Origin: Bacillus sp. OxB-1
GTDB taxonomy: Bacteria; Bacillota; Bacilli; Bacillales_A; Planococcaceae
Assembly: GCF_000829195.1 (NCBI RefSeq)
Contig: NZ_AP013294.1
Span: 868,001 to 932,000 of the forward strand
Direction: 5' to 3'
Length of the DNA: 64,000 nt
Shown: piece after piece, positions 26,748-36,019 of the stretch
Layout of the letters: every line of letters starts with the position of its first letter
Position numbering within the stretch: the first letter of the stretch is position 1
Notes under the pieces: generated by a model
The model's database searches: none
Seen by the model: the letters and a program-made list of their open reading frames with translations, nothing else
Told to the model about the DNA's origin: nothing
Made by a program: the position numbers and the translations under genes

Positions 26748-27941
26748 TTAATCAACTAAATAGTGAGCCACTATCTCTATAAAAGACTTTCCTATATTCA
26801 GTAATGCTCTTTCGTCAAAATCGAATTTCGGATGGTGATGCGGGAATTGGGTCGTACTATTTTCATTATGGGAGCCGACTCTAAAATAAGTTCCCGGCTT
26901 CTCCAGTAAAAAGTAGGAAAAATCCTCCGCCCCCATGGAAGGTACCATTTCAACTACCTGTTCCTCCGTAAAAGCGGCCTTCAGCAAATTCCGAACCGTT
27001 TCCGTTTCCTTCGGATGATTGTATAAAGCCGGATAACCATTCAAATAATCGATTGTATAAGAAGCGCCAAATGCCGAAGTAACCCCTTCGACGATACGTT
27101 GAATCTGTTTTTCTATTTGTTTGCGAATGGCCGCGTCAAAAGTACGGACCGTTCCTTCGAGCGTCGCTTTGTCGGCAATGATATTAAAGGCACTTCCGGC
27201 TTGTAACACGCCGATGGTCACAACCGCGGATTGCAGCGGATCCACATGACGGCTTACGATTTTCTGCAAGGCATTGACGACATCACTTGCAATCACGATT
27301 GCATCCACTGTGTCATGAGGTCTGGCGCCGTGCCCGCCTTGCCCTTGAATAGAAATCGAAAATTTATCGACTGCCGCCATTTGATATCCTGATCCGACCG
27401 ATACTGTACCGATTGGGGCTTGCGAATCCAAGTGAGCGCCGAATACGTAGTCAACTCCCTCCAAAACGCCATCCTCCACCATGGACTTGGCTCCCCCTGG
27501 CGGTGTCTCTTCTGCCGGTTGAAAGAGGAAAACCACTGTTCCTTTCAATTGTCGACGGAACTCACTTAATGCTTTCGCAGTTCCCAGCAAGGCAGCAGTA
27601 TGACCGTCGTGCCCACACGCATGCATCACTCCCGGGTTTTGCGATTTATAAGGGGCTTCCTTTTCATCTTGGATAGGCAAGGCATCGAAGTCCGCCCGCA
27701 AGGCAACCGTCTTCCCAGGTTGCTCCCCTTCTAGAATACCTATTAGTCCGAACCCGCCAATATGTGTCTTGACCTCCAATCCAAAGCTGATTAATTTATC
27801 CTGAATATACTGGGCAGTCTTTTCCTCTTGGAAGGACAGCTCCGGATACTGATGCATATGCCGTCTCCAATCCACCATCTCTTCGAAGCTCTCCGATAAT
27901 TTCGCATTGATTTGATTCGATATCCCGCTATTCACTACCAT
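26748..27941 (-). CDS. M20-family amidohydrolase (N-acyl-amino-acid deacylase type)
   Basis: 397 residues. Metal-binding motifs of the M20D group are visible: HACGHDGHTAALLG, the ADFDALPIQ region, the EETPPGG glutamates, GAHLDSQAPIG and MGAEDFSYFL. It hydrolyses an amide bond such as N-acetyl-cysteine, N-acetyl-methionine or another N-acyl amino acid. It lies downstream of a MetNIQ-type importer on the same strand, though separated by a terminator at 27971-28020, which suggests that the importer and hydrolase handle related compounds, as in the yxe and snd sulfur-salvage operons of Bacillus. Confidence 0.9.
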   Translation of the reverse strand: MVVNSGISNQINAKLSESFEEMVDWRRHMHQYPELSFQEEKTAQYIQDKLISFGLEVKTHIGGFGLIGILEGEQPGKTVALRADFDALPIQDEKEAPYKSQNPGVMHACGHDGHTAALLGTAKALSEFRRQLKGTVVFLFQPAEETPPGGAKSMVEDGVLEGVDYVFGAHLDSQAPIGTVSVGSGYQMAAVDKFSISIQGQGGHGARPHDTVDAIVIASDVVNALQKIVSRHVDPLQSAVVTIGVLQAGSAFNIIADKATLEGTVRTFDAAIRKQIEKQIQRIVEGVTSAFGASYTIDYLNGYPALYNHPKETETVRNLLKAAFTEEQVVEMVPSMGAEDFSYFLLEKPGTYFRVGSHNENSTTQFPHHHPKFDFDERALLNIGKSFIEIVAHYLVD

Positions 27942-27970
27942 CTACTCGTTCTCCTCTCTTCCTACTGAAA

Positions 27971-28020
27971 AAGCCTGTAGGGATCGCTTGCAGATTCTCC
28001 ATCTACTAGTCCCCACAGGC
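27971..28020 (-). terminator. terminator after metQ-like gene
   Basis: Stem GCCTGTGGGGA / TCCCTACAGGC on the minus strand with a T run, 16 bases after the stop. Some read-through into the M20 gene is possible. Confidence 0.75.
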
Positions 28021-28035
28021 CGACCTTTTCATCTC

Positions 28036-28863
28036 TTATTGTAATTCTTTTGGAATAAACCAGTAATCGTCTTTGTTATGTTCTTCCATATACGCCTTGA
28101 ATTCATCAGATTGATACGCCGCTGCTACATCTTTTGCCCAAGGTAGATCTTTGTTCTTCTCCGTGGTGACCGCCACTAATACCAGATGATCCAATACATC
28201 TTCAGAAACCAGTTTTGTTGAAGGGTCCATATTGGAAGCATACACAATGCTTCCCGGTACAACGCCGTAATCCAGGTCAGTTAACGATCGCGGAATTTGG
28301 GCGGAGTCCATTTCGACAATTTTCAAGTTACGAGGATTTTCTTCGATGTCTTGGGAAGTGGCCTTCATTACCTCCACGCCATCTTTCATTTTGATGAGTT
28401 CGGCTTTCTGAAGAATCGCATAGGCCCTCGCTGCATTGGAAGCATCGTTCGGAATGCCGATCGTATCACCATCCGCTAACTCATCCAAAGAATTCTTTTT
28501 ACCAGGGAACAATCCTGCCGGAACCGTTGGAATCGGCGTTAAACTGACAAGATCTGCGTTTTTGTTTTCATTGAAGTTATCCATATAAGCGGTGTGCTGA
28601 TCGACATTCAAATCGACGCCGCCATCTGCCAACGCCACGTCGGCTTGAAGCAAATCATTGAACTCCACTTGTTCCACCGTATACCCTTTTTCCTCCAAAA
28701 TCGGCTTAACTGCTTCCAAAAATAACAAACTATACGGACCAGGTGATGTCCCGACTTTAATATTCGTTTTTTCTTCCCCAGCTGTGTCGTCATTCTTGCC
28801 GCAAGCAGCAAGAACGAACACAAACAATGCCAGCATGCTGACGATTAAAGATAATCTTTTCAT
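28036..28863 (-). CDS. metQ: MetQ/NlpA-family substrate-binding lipoprotein
   Basis: 275 residues. Signal peptide and lipobox with cysteine (FVLAACGKN, Cys21). NlpA-family pieces: IKVGTSPGPYSLLF at the mature start, DLNVDQHTAYMDNF and FIPKELQ at the end. The family binds methionine or related sulfur amino acids and peptides. It is third in the metNIQ order, 15 bases after metI. Confidence 0.9.
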   Translation of the reverse strand: MKRLSLIVSMLALFVFVLAACGKNDDTAGEEKTNIKVGTSPGPYSLLFLEAVKPILEEKGYTVEQVEFNDLLQADVALADGGVDLNVDQHTAYMDNFNENKNADLVSLTPIPTVPAGLFPGKKNSLDELADGDTIGIPNDASNAARAYAILQKAELIKMKDGVEVMKATSQDIEENPRNLKIVEMDSAQIPRSLTDLDYGVVPGSIVYASNMDPSTKLVSEDVLDHLVLVAVTTEKNKDLPWAKDVAAAYQSDEFKAYMEEHNKDDYWFIPKELQ

Positions 28864-28878
28864 TATTCCTTATCTCCT

Positions 28879-29532
28879 TCACTCATGTCTAAGTTTTTTT
28901 GCTAATCGATTGCCGAACCCTTGGATAATCTGAACGATGATGATCAAAATAATGACCGTCAAGAAAATGACAAACGTGTTGAATCTCTCATATCCGTAGG
29001 TGATGGCTAGGCTTCCGACCCCGCCGCCGCCGATGGTTCCTGCCATGGCTGTCGCCCCAATAAGCCCAATTGTCGCGGTTGTCAAAGTCAACACCAACGA
29101 GCCCATCGCTTCGGGCAGAAGGAAATAACGGATCGTCTGAAACGTAGAGGCGCCTAAGGATTTGGATAGCTCAATAATGCCTTGCCCCACCTCCAACAAC
29201 GAATTCTCGACTAATCGTGCTATAAACGGAAAAATATACACGCAGAGCGGGACTATCGCAGCGGTTGAACCATATGTTTGCCCCACAATAAATCGTGTCA
29301 ATGGGGTAATGGCGACAAGTAAAATAATAAATGGCACCGACCTTAAAATATTGACGAAGCCATTCAGTATGGTGAAAAATCCTCGGTTCGGCTTGATCCC
29401 ATTTGATCGTGTCATAACCAATAGAATACCTAACGGAACACCGATCAGCGTACCGATCAATAGAGAAACAGATACCATATAAATGGTTTCATAGATCGAT
29501 CGGATAATTAATTCGGTTGACACGCCATTCAT
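28879..29532 (-). CDS. metI: MetI-family ABC permease
   Basis: 217 residues, five to six membrane helices, with the EAA-like loop (GIIELSKSLGASTFQTIRY) that docks to the ATPase and the MAGTIGGGGVGSLAITYGYERF stretch typical of MetI. It overlaps metN by 4 bases. Confidence 0.93.
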   Translation of the reverse strand: MNGVSTELIIRSIYETIYMVSVSLLIGTLIGVPLGILLVMTRSNGIKPNRGFFTILNGFVNILRSVPFIILLVAITPLTRFIVGQTYGSTAAIVPLCVYIFPFIARLVENSLLEVGQGIIELSKSLGASTFQTIRYFLLPEAMGSLVLTLTTATIGLIGATAMAGTIGGGGVGSLAITYGYERFNTFVIFLTVIILIIIVQIIQGFGNRLAKKLRHE

Positions 29533-30551
29533 AGCCTCACCTCTTGTACCGGAATACCCTTTTCTTTCACATATTGATAGACACGGTCAATTTCCGTGTC
29601 TTCTCCAAAAAACGCCACTGTAAAAATCCCCAACGTCGTCCCTTGAAGTTCTGTCACATTGGCAAAAACAACATTGGATTCGACATCAAACTTTTTGGCA
29701 AGCTCGTATAACAGGGAATTCGTCGTTGTTTTTCCAAAGAATTTAAATTGGTACACCCTCTTATTCCTCGTCGATTGCTGAAGTTCTTGTGCAATACTTC
29801 GGGGCATCTCGTCGTGAATCACGGTCTTTACAAATTCCTTCGTTGTATGATTTTGCGGATTTCCAAAAACATCAATAACATTTCCCGATTCAATCACTTG
29901 ACCTTGTTCCATAACCGCAACTTTATTGCAGATTTCACGGATCACTTCCATCTCGTGAGTGACAACGAGAATCGTAATATGAAATTCTTCATTGATCCGT
30001 TTCAATAATTCCAAGATGGAAACAGTCGTTTTCGGATCCAGTGCCGACGTAGCTTCATCACACAACAGAATTTCCGGGTTCGTGACCAATGCCCGGGCAA
30101 TCCCGACCCGCTGTTTTTGTCCACCGGATAATTGGCTTGGATAGCTGTTTTTCTTGTCGGATAATCCAACAAAATCCAAAAGTTCTGCGACCCGATTCTG
30201 GATCTCTTTTTTATTCACTTTATTTAAAATAAGGGGGATGGCAATATTATCGAAAACCGTTTTAGACTCCAACAGATTGAAATGCTGGAAGATCATACTG
30301 ATGTTTTTCTTCACCTGTGAAAGTTCATGGTTGGATAGAGCACCTAATTCTTTTCCTTTGACCAACACTTTTCCTGTCGTCGGCACTTCCAAGGCATTGA
30401 CCATTCTGAGAAGAGTACTTTTCCCGGCTCCGCTATACCCAATCACTCCATAAATATCCCCTCTTTCAACTTTCAAGGAAACATCGTTTAAAGCGACCAT
30501 GCTCTTGACCTTATGTTTAAATTCTTTATGAATACCTTGAAACTCTATCAA
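29529..30551 (-). CDS. metN: MetN-type ABC transporter ATPase
   Basis: About 340 residues from a TTG at 30551, nine bases after GGAGG; another TTG 6 bases upstream is too close to that site. Walker A is GYSGAGKST, signature LSGGQKQR, Walker B EILLCDEATSALD, H-loop VTHEM. The C-terminal ~90 residues form the NIL (ferredoxin-like) domain by which MetN is inhibited when cytoplasmic methionine is high. No S-box or other riboswitch is seen upstream. Confidence 0.94.
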   Translation of the reverse strand: MIEFQGIHKEFKHKVKSMVALNDVSLKVERGDIYGVIGYSGAGKSTLLRMVNALEVPTTGKVLVKGKELGALSNHELSQVKKNISMIFQHFNLLESKTVFDNIAIPLILNKVNKKEIQNRVAELLDFVGLSDKKNSYPSQLSGGQKQRVGIARALVTNPEILLCDEATSALDPKTTVSILELLKRINEEFHITILVVTHEMEVIREICNKVAVMEQGQVIESGNVIDVFGNPQNHTTKEFVKTVIHDEMPRSIAQELQQSTRNKRVYQFKFFGKTTTNSLLYELAKKFDVESNVVFANVTELQGTTLGIFTVAFFGEDTEIDRVYQYVKEKGIPVQEVRL

Positions 30552-30582
30552 AAACAATAGCCTCCTCTACGGAAATTAAACC

Positions 30583-30637
30583 TACTTAACATATAGGAGT
30601 TATTAAGTATTATCTTCCTCTTTTCTCTGGTTGTCAA
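30583..30637 (-). promoter_or_regulatory. promoter and operator-like dyad of the metNIQ operon
   Basis: On the minus strand: -35 TTGACA (30632-30637), 17 bases, -10 GATAAT (30609-30614). Directly downstream a 7-bp inverted repeat, TACTTAA and TTAAGTA (30583-30589 and 30603-30609), would let a repressor block initiation. The protein that binds is unknown; a sulfur regulator such as CymR is possible but its motif is not convincingly matched. Confidence 0.75.
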
Positions 30638-30662
30638 TCACTTTTTGAAATAATAGCCATTC

Positions 30663-30690
30663 TTGAACGGCCTCCCCATTGTGATATACT
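30663..30690 (+). promoter_or_regulatory. promoter of the coiled-coil protein gene
   Basis: -35 TTGAAC (30663-30668), 16 bases, -10 TATACT (30685-30690), 28 bases before the ATG. Confidence 0.6.
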
Positions 30691-30717
30691 TATAAAAAAC
30701 AGTTGGAGCTGATAAGA

Positions 30718-31062
30718 ATGGAAGAACTGTTACATCAAATCCTATCGGAAATCAAAGATGTAAAATCGGGACAACTCCGGCTTGAGACACGAATGGATAA
30801 GCTGGAAACTCGGATGGAGAGCATGGAAGTCCGAATGGATAAGCTGGAAACACGAATGGGGAACATGGAGTCTAAAGTGGATAATTTAACCACCGAAATG
30901 CGAAGCAACTTTAAATACTCAAACGACAAAATGGACGAGCATAAAGGTCTATTTGAAACTGTCTCAGGTGAGATAAAAGGGCTCAAGGTAGATATTTCTT
31001 ATTTAAGTTCCAAGACAGGACGCCACGATATGGAATTGAACAATTTGATTAACCGACTGTAA
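30718..31062 (+). CDS. small coiled-coil protein
   Basis: 114 residues from the ATG at 30718 (GGAG site); a TTG 15 bases upstream is in frame. Almost the whole chain is amphipathic helix with the repeating phrase MDKLETRM; two 42-bp DNA repeats encode the middle. It resembles short Bacillales proteins of the phage holin-associated XhlA/DUF-type coiled-coil kind, but I cannot assign a function. Monocistronic, with its own promoter and a likely terminator. Confidence 0.7.
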   Translation: MEELLHQILSEIKDVKSGQLRLETRMDKLETRMESMEVRMDKLETRMGNMESKVDNLTTEMRSNFKYSNDKMDEHKGLFETVSGEIKGLKVDISYLSSKTGRHDMELNNLINRL

Positions 31063-31095
31063 TTGAACCCACCCATCCATAGATAGCAACTTCCC

Positions 31096-31135
31096 AAGCG
31101 CGTATGCAGATTTATTTGCAGAAACGCTTTTTTTA
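31096..31135 (+). terminator. probable terminator
   Basis: Imperfect hairpin from AAGCG to CGCTT with a run of seven T, 34 bases after the coiled-coil gene. Confidence 0.55.
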
Positions 31136-31199
31136 TGCAGGACTTTGGCAAACTATTCAGAATAGTAATCTACGTAGTGAAAAAAGAGGAGGGACTTCT

Positions 31200-31379
31200 T
31201 TGAAGAGTACTATTGAGAAATTGTTGTTGGCCAAGGACGTAAAAGTGAATGCAATCGAACTGGAAGCACTTACAAATCAATGGGAAACAATTCAAAGTTT
31301 ACGGGACGGCCTACGCCATGCGGATGGGAAAGAGCATGATATCGGACTTGTTCATCGATTAAAGGAGGAAGCGGAATGA
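31200..31379 (+). CDS. small protein co-transcribed with amidase
   Basis: 59 residues from a TTG at 31200 preceded by GAGGAGGG; a longer upstream frame has no ribosome site. The product is a charged helical peptide (KDVKVNAIELEALTNQWETI). It ends in a 4-base overlap (ATGA) with the amidase, so the two are coupled; it may be a subunit or chaperone, in the way GatC serves GatA (inference). A 15-base palindrome, ACTATTC A GAATAGT, at 31152-31166 lies upstream and may be an operator. Confidence 0.72.
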   Translation: MKSTIEKLLLAKDVKVNAIELEALTNQWETIQSLRDGLRHADGKEHDIGLVHRLKEEAE

Positions 31380-32797
31380 GCCAAAAATTGAATGAGAAAA
31401 CCATTACGGAATTAGCTCCTTTGATCGAAAACAAGGAAATCTCGCCAGTCGACGTGGCAAATGATGTGTTCAACCAAATCGAGGCACTCAATGAAGAAGT
31501 GAATGCGTTCATTTCAGTCACAAAAGAAAAGGCTCTCGACCAAGCCCGACTTGCTGAAAAGGAAATACAGGAAGGCCGTTATCGGGGGCCGCTTCATGGG
31601 ATTCCGATGGCCATTAAAGATAATATTTATATTGCCAATGAACCGACTACGATGGGCTCCAAAATACATCAGGATTTTATTCCGACTGAAAATGCAACGG
31701 TCGTCAATCAGCTCGAAAAAGCTGGTGTCGTATTTACCGGTAAGCTGAATTTGCATGAATACGCATGGGGAGCTACGAATAATAATCCGCATTTCGGAGC
31801 CTGTCGGAATCCATGGGATGTAGAGCGCATTTCCGGAGGGTCTAGCGGCGGTTCGGGCGTAACGACTGCGACCGATATGACGATTGCCACATTAGGCACC
31901 GATACAGGCGGTTCTATTCGCATCCCCTCTTCCTTCTGTGGAATCACCGGGTTGAAGCCGACCCATGGCTTGGTCAGTAAATATGGTGCATTCCCACTTG
32001 CCTGGTCTTTGGATCATATCGGCCCGATGACGAAAAGCGCGAAAGACGCCGCGTATGTGCTCGAAGCCATATCGGGATACGATCCAAAAGACCCGACTTC
32101 GGTACATGTGAATCCGACCCGCTATTCGAATGAATTGACTGGATCCATCAAAGGATTAAGAATTGGAATCAATGAAGACTACTTCTTCCATAATGTCGAT
32201 TCGGATGTGGAGAAAACTGTCCGCCAAGCGCTCACATCTTTAGAAAAAGAGGGGGCAGTCGTAGAAATCGTCAAAATTCCTGCCTTGGCGTACGCTGAAT
32301 TCGCCGAACTGATTACAATCATTACGGAAGCGAGCGCCATCCATCATGATAATCTTGTTGCAAGGGAGGAGGATTTCGGAGATGACGTGCGGTTCTTGCT
32401 GAAACTCGGAGAAATTCCGTCCGGTGTAGACTTCCTGCAAGCACAGCAAATCCGCATGCAGTTGAATCGCCAATTCAATGAGCTTTTCAAACAAGTGGAT
32501 GTCTTCATTTCACCGACAACCCCTATTCTGACTCCGAAAATCGGACAAGATATCGTCCAGCTGAACGGTGAGGATGTCGGCTTCCTAGATCATATTATTC
32601 GCTTCACGGGGCCGTTCAACTTGACCGGACTGCCGGCGCTTAGCGTTCCATGCGGTTTTGCGAGGAATCTTCCGGTCGGCATGCAGATTGTCGGTCCCGC
32701 TTTCCAAGAATCGCGATTGCTCAATGTAGCACATGCGTTGGAACAGATCCATCCGGAATTCCGCCAAACTCCGACAGGGATTGGACAATTGTCGTAA
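31376..32797 (+). CDS. amidase-signature family amidase
   Basis: 473 residues. The Ser-cisSer-Lys triad is at Lys81 (MAIKDN), Ser156 (GGSSGGS) and Ser180 (GTDTGGS), with the same spacing as in GatA. The protein hydrolyses an amide to an acid and ammonia. It is not the housekeeping GatA because no gatB or clear gatC is adjacent; its substrate is unknown. It is coupled to the 59-residue gene upstream. Confidence 0.92.
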   Translation: MSQKLNEKTITELAPLIENKEISPVDVANDVFNQIEALNEEVNAFISVTKEKALDQARLAEKEIQEGRYRGPLHGIPMAIKDNIYIANEPTTMGSKIHQDFIPTENATVVNQLEKAGVVFTGKLNLHEYAWGATNNNPHFGACRNPWDVERISGGSSGGSGVTTATDMTIATLGTDTGGSIRIPSSFCGITGLKPTHGLVSKYGAFPLAWSLDHIGPMTKSAKDAAYVLEAISGYDPKDPTSVHVNPTRYSNELTGSIKGLRIGINEDYFFHNVDSDVEKTVRQALTSLEKEGAVVEIVKIPALAYAEFAELITIITEASAIHHDNLVAREEDFGDDVRFLLKLGEIPSGVDFLQAQQIRMQLNRQFNELFKQVDVFISPTTPILTPKIGQDIVQLNGEDVGFLDHIIRFTGPFNLTGLPALSVPCGFARNLPVGMQIVGPAFQESRLLNVAHALEQIHPEFRQTPTGIGQLS

Positions 32798-32803
32798 TAT
32801 GAT

Positions 32804-32840
32804 AATGCTTGCGTGATCAGTCATCGCGCAAGCATTTTTT
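32804..32840 (+). terminator. intrinsic terminator
   Basis: Stem AATGCTTGCG / CGCAAGCATT and a T run just after the amidase stop. Confidence 0.9.
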
Positions 32841-32898
32841 CACGTGGAACTTTTTCATCCAACTACCTGCCTTCATCTGACCCCTAAACTTCATACCA

Positions 32899-32924
32899 AA
32901 TTGACACTTTTAAAAATGTCAGTT
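32899..32924. promoter_or_regulatory. 26-bp quasi-palindrome upstream of ECF S gene
   Basis: AATTGACA, a TTTT/AAAA centre and TGTCAGTT make a near-symmetric site 48 bases before the start codon. It contains a TTGACA that could be a -35 box, but no -10 is well placed. Likely an operator; the regulator is unknown. Confidence 0.45.
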
Positions 32925-32971
32925 CTCCCTTAATCTAAATTCATAGAATTTCCGAATAGGGAAGGTGACAG

Positions 32972-33517
32972 ATGATGCAAAAAACAGAGAGTTATTCGCG
33001 TACTCGGACAAAAACGTTTGACCTCGTATTGACTGCCGTGTTGGCGGCGCTTGTCCTTGTGTCGACGATGTTATTGAATATAAGGCTGCCCATGGCGATA
33101 AACGGCGGCGGCTTGATCCACCTTGGAACGGCGATGCTTTTCATAGCGTCCATTTTATTCGGACCGAAGAAAGGGACCCTCGCCGGGGCGCTGGGCATGG
33201 GGCTTTTCGATCTGCTCGGAGGCTATGCGATCTGGGCGCCGATCACGATTGCGGCACGCGGTTTGCAAGGCTATGTCGTCGGGAAGATTGCGTGGTCGAA
33301 TGGCCGTCAGGGTAATAGCTTCGCGTTCAACTTGATCGCGACGGTTGTCTCCATCCCTCTAATGGTGGCAGTTTACTATATCGGGGAAGCCATCATGTTC
33401 AATAGCCTCATCGTTCCATTGGCGTCCATTCCAGGTGACTTGATTCAAAACTTTATCGGACTTGCAATCGCCATTCCGGTTTGCGCGATGCTGAAAAAAA
33501 CTCCTATCTTTAAATGA
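32972..33517 (+). CDS. ECF transporter S component (substrate-binding membrane subunit)
   Basis: 181 residues, six hydrophobic segments, with a cytosolic basic start and the typical glycine-rich LIHLGTAMLFIASILFGP and LAGALGMGLFDLLGGY stretches seen in ECF S components of the HmpT/PdxU2-like kind. It would use the shared ECF ATPase-T module encoded elsewhere to import a vitamin or precursor. No thiamine, cobalamin, preQ1 or FMN riboswitch is visible upstream. AAGGTG ribosome site. Confidence 0.82.
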   Translation: MMQKTESYSRTRTKTFDLVLTAVLAALVLVSTMLLNIRLPMAINGGGLIHLGTAMLFIASILFGPKKGTLAGALGMGLFDLLGGYAIWAPITIAARGLQGYVVGKIAWSNGRQGNSFAFNLIATVVSIPLMVAVYYIGEAIMFNSLIVPLASIPGDLIQNFIGLAIAIPVCAMLKKTPIFK

Positions 33518-33567
33518 AAATGAAAAATGCTTGCGGTGGATGATTCTCCCGCAAGCATTTTTCATTT
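33518..33567. terminator. bidirectional terminator
   Basis: Perfect 19-bp stem (33518-33536 region with 33549-33567) with A/T tails on both sides, between the convergent ECF and mqo genes. Confidence 0.93.
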
Positions 33568-33569
33568 AG

Positions 33570-35063
33570 TTAATTATGAGCCAACTCTTGTTGAATTAAA
33601 CCGAGGGATTCGGCTGTAGAGGCATGAATCTCTTTCAGAAGATCCGGATTTTCCATCAAGGATTTTCCATAAGAAGGGATCATTTCTTTAATTTTCGGTT
33701 CCCACTCTTCCATATGTTGCGGGAAACACTTAGCAAGTACTTCAAGCATGACATGGACAGCCGTGGATGCGCCTGGAGAAGCACCAAGGAGTGCGGCAAC
33801 TGTGCCGTTAGCAGCCGTGATGACTTCCGTGCCGAATTGAAGGGTTCCTTTGCCTGCCTCCGTGTCTTTGATAACTTGTACACGTTGGCCTGCTACGACT
33901 AGATCCCAATCTTCGCTTTTCGCATTCGGGATGAATTCCCGTAGCTCTTCCATGCGTTGCTCTTTTGACAACATCAATTGCTGGATCAGATATTTTGTCA
34001 GAGACATCTCTTTCGCGCCTGCCGCCAGCATCGTAAACACGTTGCTCGGATTCACGGAAGTGATCAAGTCCATATTGGAGCCTGTTTTCAGGAACTTCGG
34101 AGAGAAGCCGGCGAACGGTCCAAAGAGCAATGATTTTTTATTTTCGATGAAGCGTGTATCGAGATGCGGCACGGACATCGGCGGAGCGCCGACTTTTGCT
34201 TTGCCGTACACTTTCGCATGGTGCTGCTCGACGACTTTCGGATTATTACATACCATGAAGATTCCACTGACCGGGAACCCGCCGATATGCTTCGCTTCCG
34301 GAACTCCCGTCTTCTGTAGCAGATGCAAGCTACCGCCCCCGCCGCCGATGAAAACAAATTTGGCAGAATGGCGATTGATCCCGCTGGAGTTGCGCACTTT
34401 CACTTCCCAGGAACCATCGCTCGTCTGTTTGATGTCGCTCACTGTATGTTGATAGTGCATTTCCACACCCTTGCTCTTCAAGTGGTCAAATAGAATACGT
34501 GTCAATGCACCGAAATTGACGTCTGTTCCAGTGTCGATTTTTGTAGCCGCGATTGGTTCATTCGTTTGCCGGTCTTGCATGATGAGCGGAATCCATTCCA
34601 TCAGTTTTTCCGGGTTGTCGGAAAACTCCATCCCTTGGAATAGAGGATTCTTCGTCATCGCTTCAAAACGTTTCTTCAAAAATTCCACATCGTCTTTCCC
34701 TTGGACCATGCTCATATGAGGCAATGGCATAATAAAGTCTTCCGGATTACGAATCAGGTTGCTTTTGACCAAGTAAGACCAAAACTGCATTGAAAGTTGA
34801 AACTGTTCATTGATATTAATAGCTTTGCTAATATCTACGGATCCGTCCGGTTTTTCGGTCGTGTAGTTAAGCTCACATAACGCTGCATGCCCGGTTCCGG
34901 CATTATTCCATTCGTTCGAGCTTTCCACTCCTGCATCTTCGAGCTTTTCAAACACTGTGATTTTCCAATCCGGCACTAATTCTTTCAGCAGTGTCCCCAA
35001 AGTCGCACTCATGATCCCAGCACCAATTAAGATAACGTCTGTTTGGGTTTTTCCGTTGCTCAT
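33570..35063 (-). CDS. mqo: malate:quinone oxidoreductase
   Basis: About 497 residues from the ATG at 35063 (AAGGA site); an in-frame ATG 9 bases upstream is too close to that site. The FAD-binding [13 protein letters not shown] motif, [27 protein letters not shown] and [12 protein letters not shown] are Mqo hallmarks. It oxidises malate to oxaloacetate at the membrane and feeds the quinone pool, in parallel with soluble malate dehydrogenase. Monocistronic. Confidence 0.96.
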   Translation of the reverse strand: MSNGKTQTDVILIGAGIMSATLGTLLKELVPDWKITVFEKLEDAGVESSNEWNNAGTGHAALCELNYTTEKPDGSVDISKAININEQFQLSMQFWSYLVKSNLIRNPEDFIMPLPHMSMVQGKDDVEFLKKRFEAMTKNPLFQGMEFSDNPEKLMEWIPLIMQDRQTNEPIAATKIDTGTDVNFGALTRILFDHLKSKGVEMHYQHTVSDIKQTSDGSWEVKVRNSSGINRHSAKFVFIGGGGGSLHLLQKTGVPEAKHIGGFPVSGIFMVCNNPKVVEQHHAKVYGKAKVGAPPMSVPHLDTRFIENKKSLLFGPFAGFSPKFLKTGSNMDLITSVNPSNVFTMLAAGAKEMSLTKYLIQQLMLSKEQRMEELREFIPNAKSEDWDLVVAGQRVQVIKDTEAGKGTLQFGTEVITAANGTVAALLGASPGASTAVHVMLEVLAKCFPQHMEEWEPKIKEMIPSYGKSLMENPDLLKEIHASTAESLGLIQQELAHN

Positions 35064-35278
35064 CTTTACCATATCCTTCTATAGAATTTGCAGAAAAGAT
35101 GCGGTCACTCTTACTAAGGCGTCATAGCAAGACAAAATATGACTTCTAATCTTTTCTGTATATTATGACTTTGTGTAGAGTCTCACAAACTTTATATATT
35201 ATATCACAAATATCGACAAATGTGTGTATAACTCCGTTTATTTTATTTCCTATTTTACTATATCGATATATCAAAAAT

Positions 35279-35320
35279 AAAGCCGTACATGTATTTGTTT
35301 CCAAATACATGTACGGCTTT
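35279..35320 (-). terminator. strong intrinsic terminator
   Basis: Perfect 19-bp stem (35279-35297 with 35302-35320), 4-base loop, directly after the flavoprotein stop. The gap 35064-35278 is AT-rich and shows no further gene. Confidence 0.93.
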
Positions 35321-35323
35321 AAA

Positions 35324-35884
35324 TTATTTTAATATATCATGATCTACATAACGTTCTCCATTCAGTTCACTGATTACATTAATGGCAACCTTCGCTCCGT
35401 CTCCGGCGGTAATGATGGTATGCATGCTTACGCCTGCACAAGTGCCAGCTGCCCAGATTCCTTCTACATTTGTTTTCCCGGCAGCATCCACATCAAAGAT
35501 AGTTTTAATCCTCGGCTCTGTTCCCGGCTTTGTCTGTAAACCGGCAGCTTCCGCTAAATCCGTCAGCATCCCGGTCGCCAAAATGATATGTTGGGCCTCG
35601 ATGACTTGACCTTCTGTCTCGATTTCAAATCCATTTTCAGTTGATCTTATTGCAGTTACGGTTGTATTGACCAACTCGGCCCCGAACTGTTTTGCCTGCT
35701 CAATACCGACTGCTACCATATCAGGTCCGGTAATTTCAGCCACCCCATAGTGATTCTTCAGCAACGCTCGTTTCGTCACGCCTTTATCATTATCTAACAT
35801 AATCGTTTTCTTTCCCGCTTTTGCTGCATATAAGGCGGCGCTGCCTCCAGCTGGCCCTGCTCCAATTACTGCGATTTCATACAT
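35324..35884 (-). CDS. short FAD-dependent oxidoreductase (thioredoxin-reductase-like)
   Basis: 186 residues. N-terminal FAD motif GAGPAGGSAALYAAKAG (residues 8-24), the later ATG element (HIILATGM) and the C-terminal GIWAAGTCAG with FAD-binding aspartate region. The central NAD(P)H domain and the CxxC of thioredoxin reductase are absent, so it is about half the usual length. Similar short flavoproteins exist in Bacillales. It may need a separate electron donor. Monocistronic. Confidence 0.8.
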   Translation of the reverse strand: MYEIAVIGAGPAGGSAALYAAKAGKKTIMLDNDKGVTKRALLKNHYGVAEITGPDMVAVGIEQAKQFGAELVNTTVTAIRSTENGFEIETEGQVIEAQHIILATGMLTDLAEAAGLQTKPGTEPRIKTIFDVDAAGKTNVEGIWAAGTCAGVSMHTIITAGDGAKVAINVISELNGERYVDHDILK

Positions 35885-35989
35885 TCCTGTCTCCCCCTGC
35901 TCTCAATTAAGTATGTTACATAATCTCCCTTATAATTATAGTAATAATCGAAACTTTTTGCATACATACCGCTTGTGCCAAGCACAAAA

Positions 35990-36013
35990 AAGAGTCCCAT
36001 ATAAGAGACCCTT
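35990..36013 (-). terminator. terminator of MBL-maoC operon
   Basis: On the minus strand AAGGGTCTC pairs with GGGACTCTT (two wobbles) and runs into TTTTT, 6 bases after the maoC stop. Confidence 0.7.
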
Positions 36014-36019
36014 CACACG

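Noticed and set aside
30552..30700. S-box (SAM) riboswitch before metNIQ
   Set aside because: The leader is under 60 bases and lacks the conserved S-box elements; only a promoter and a dyad are seen.
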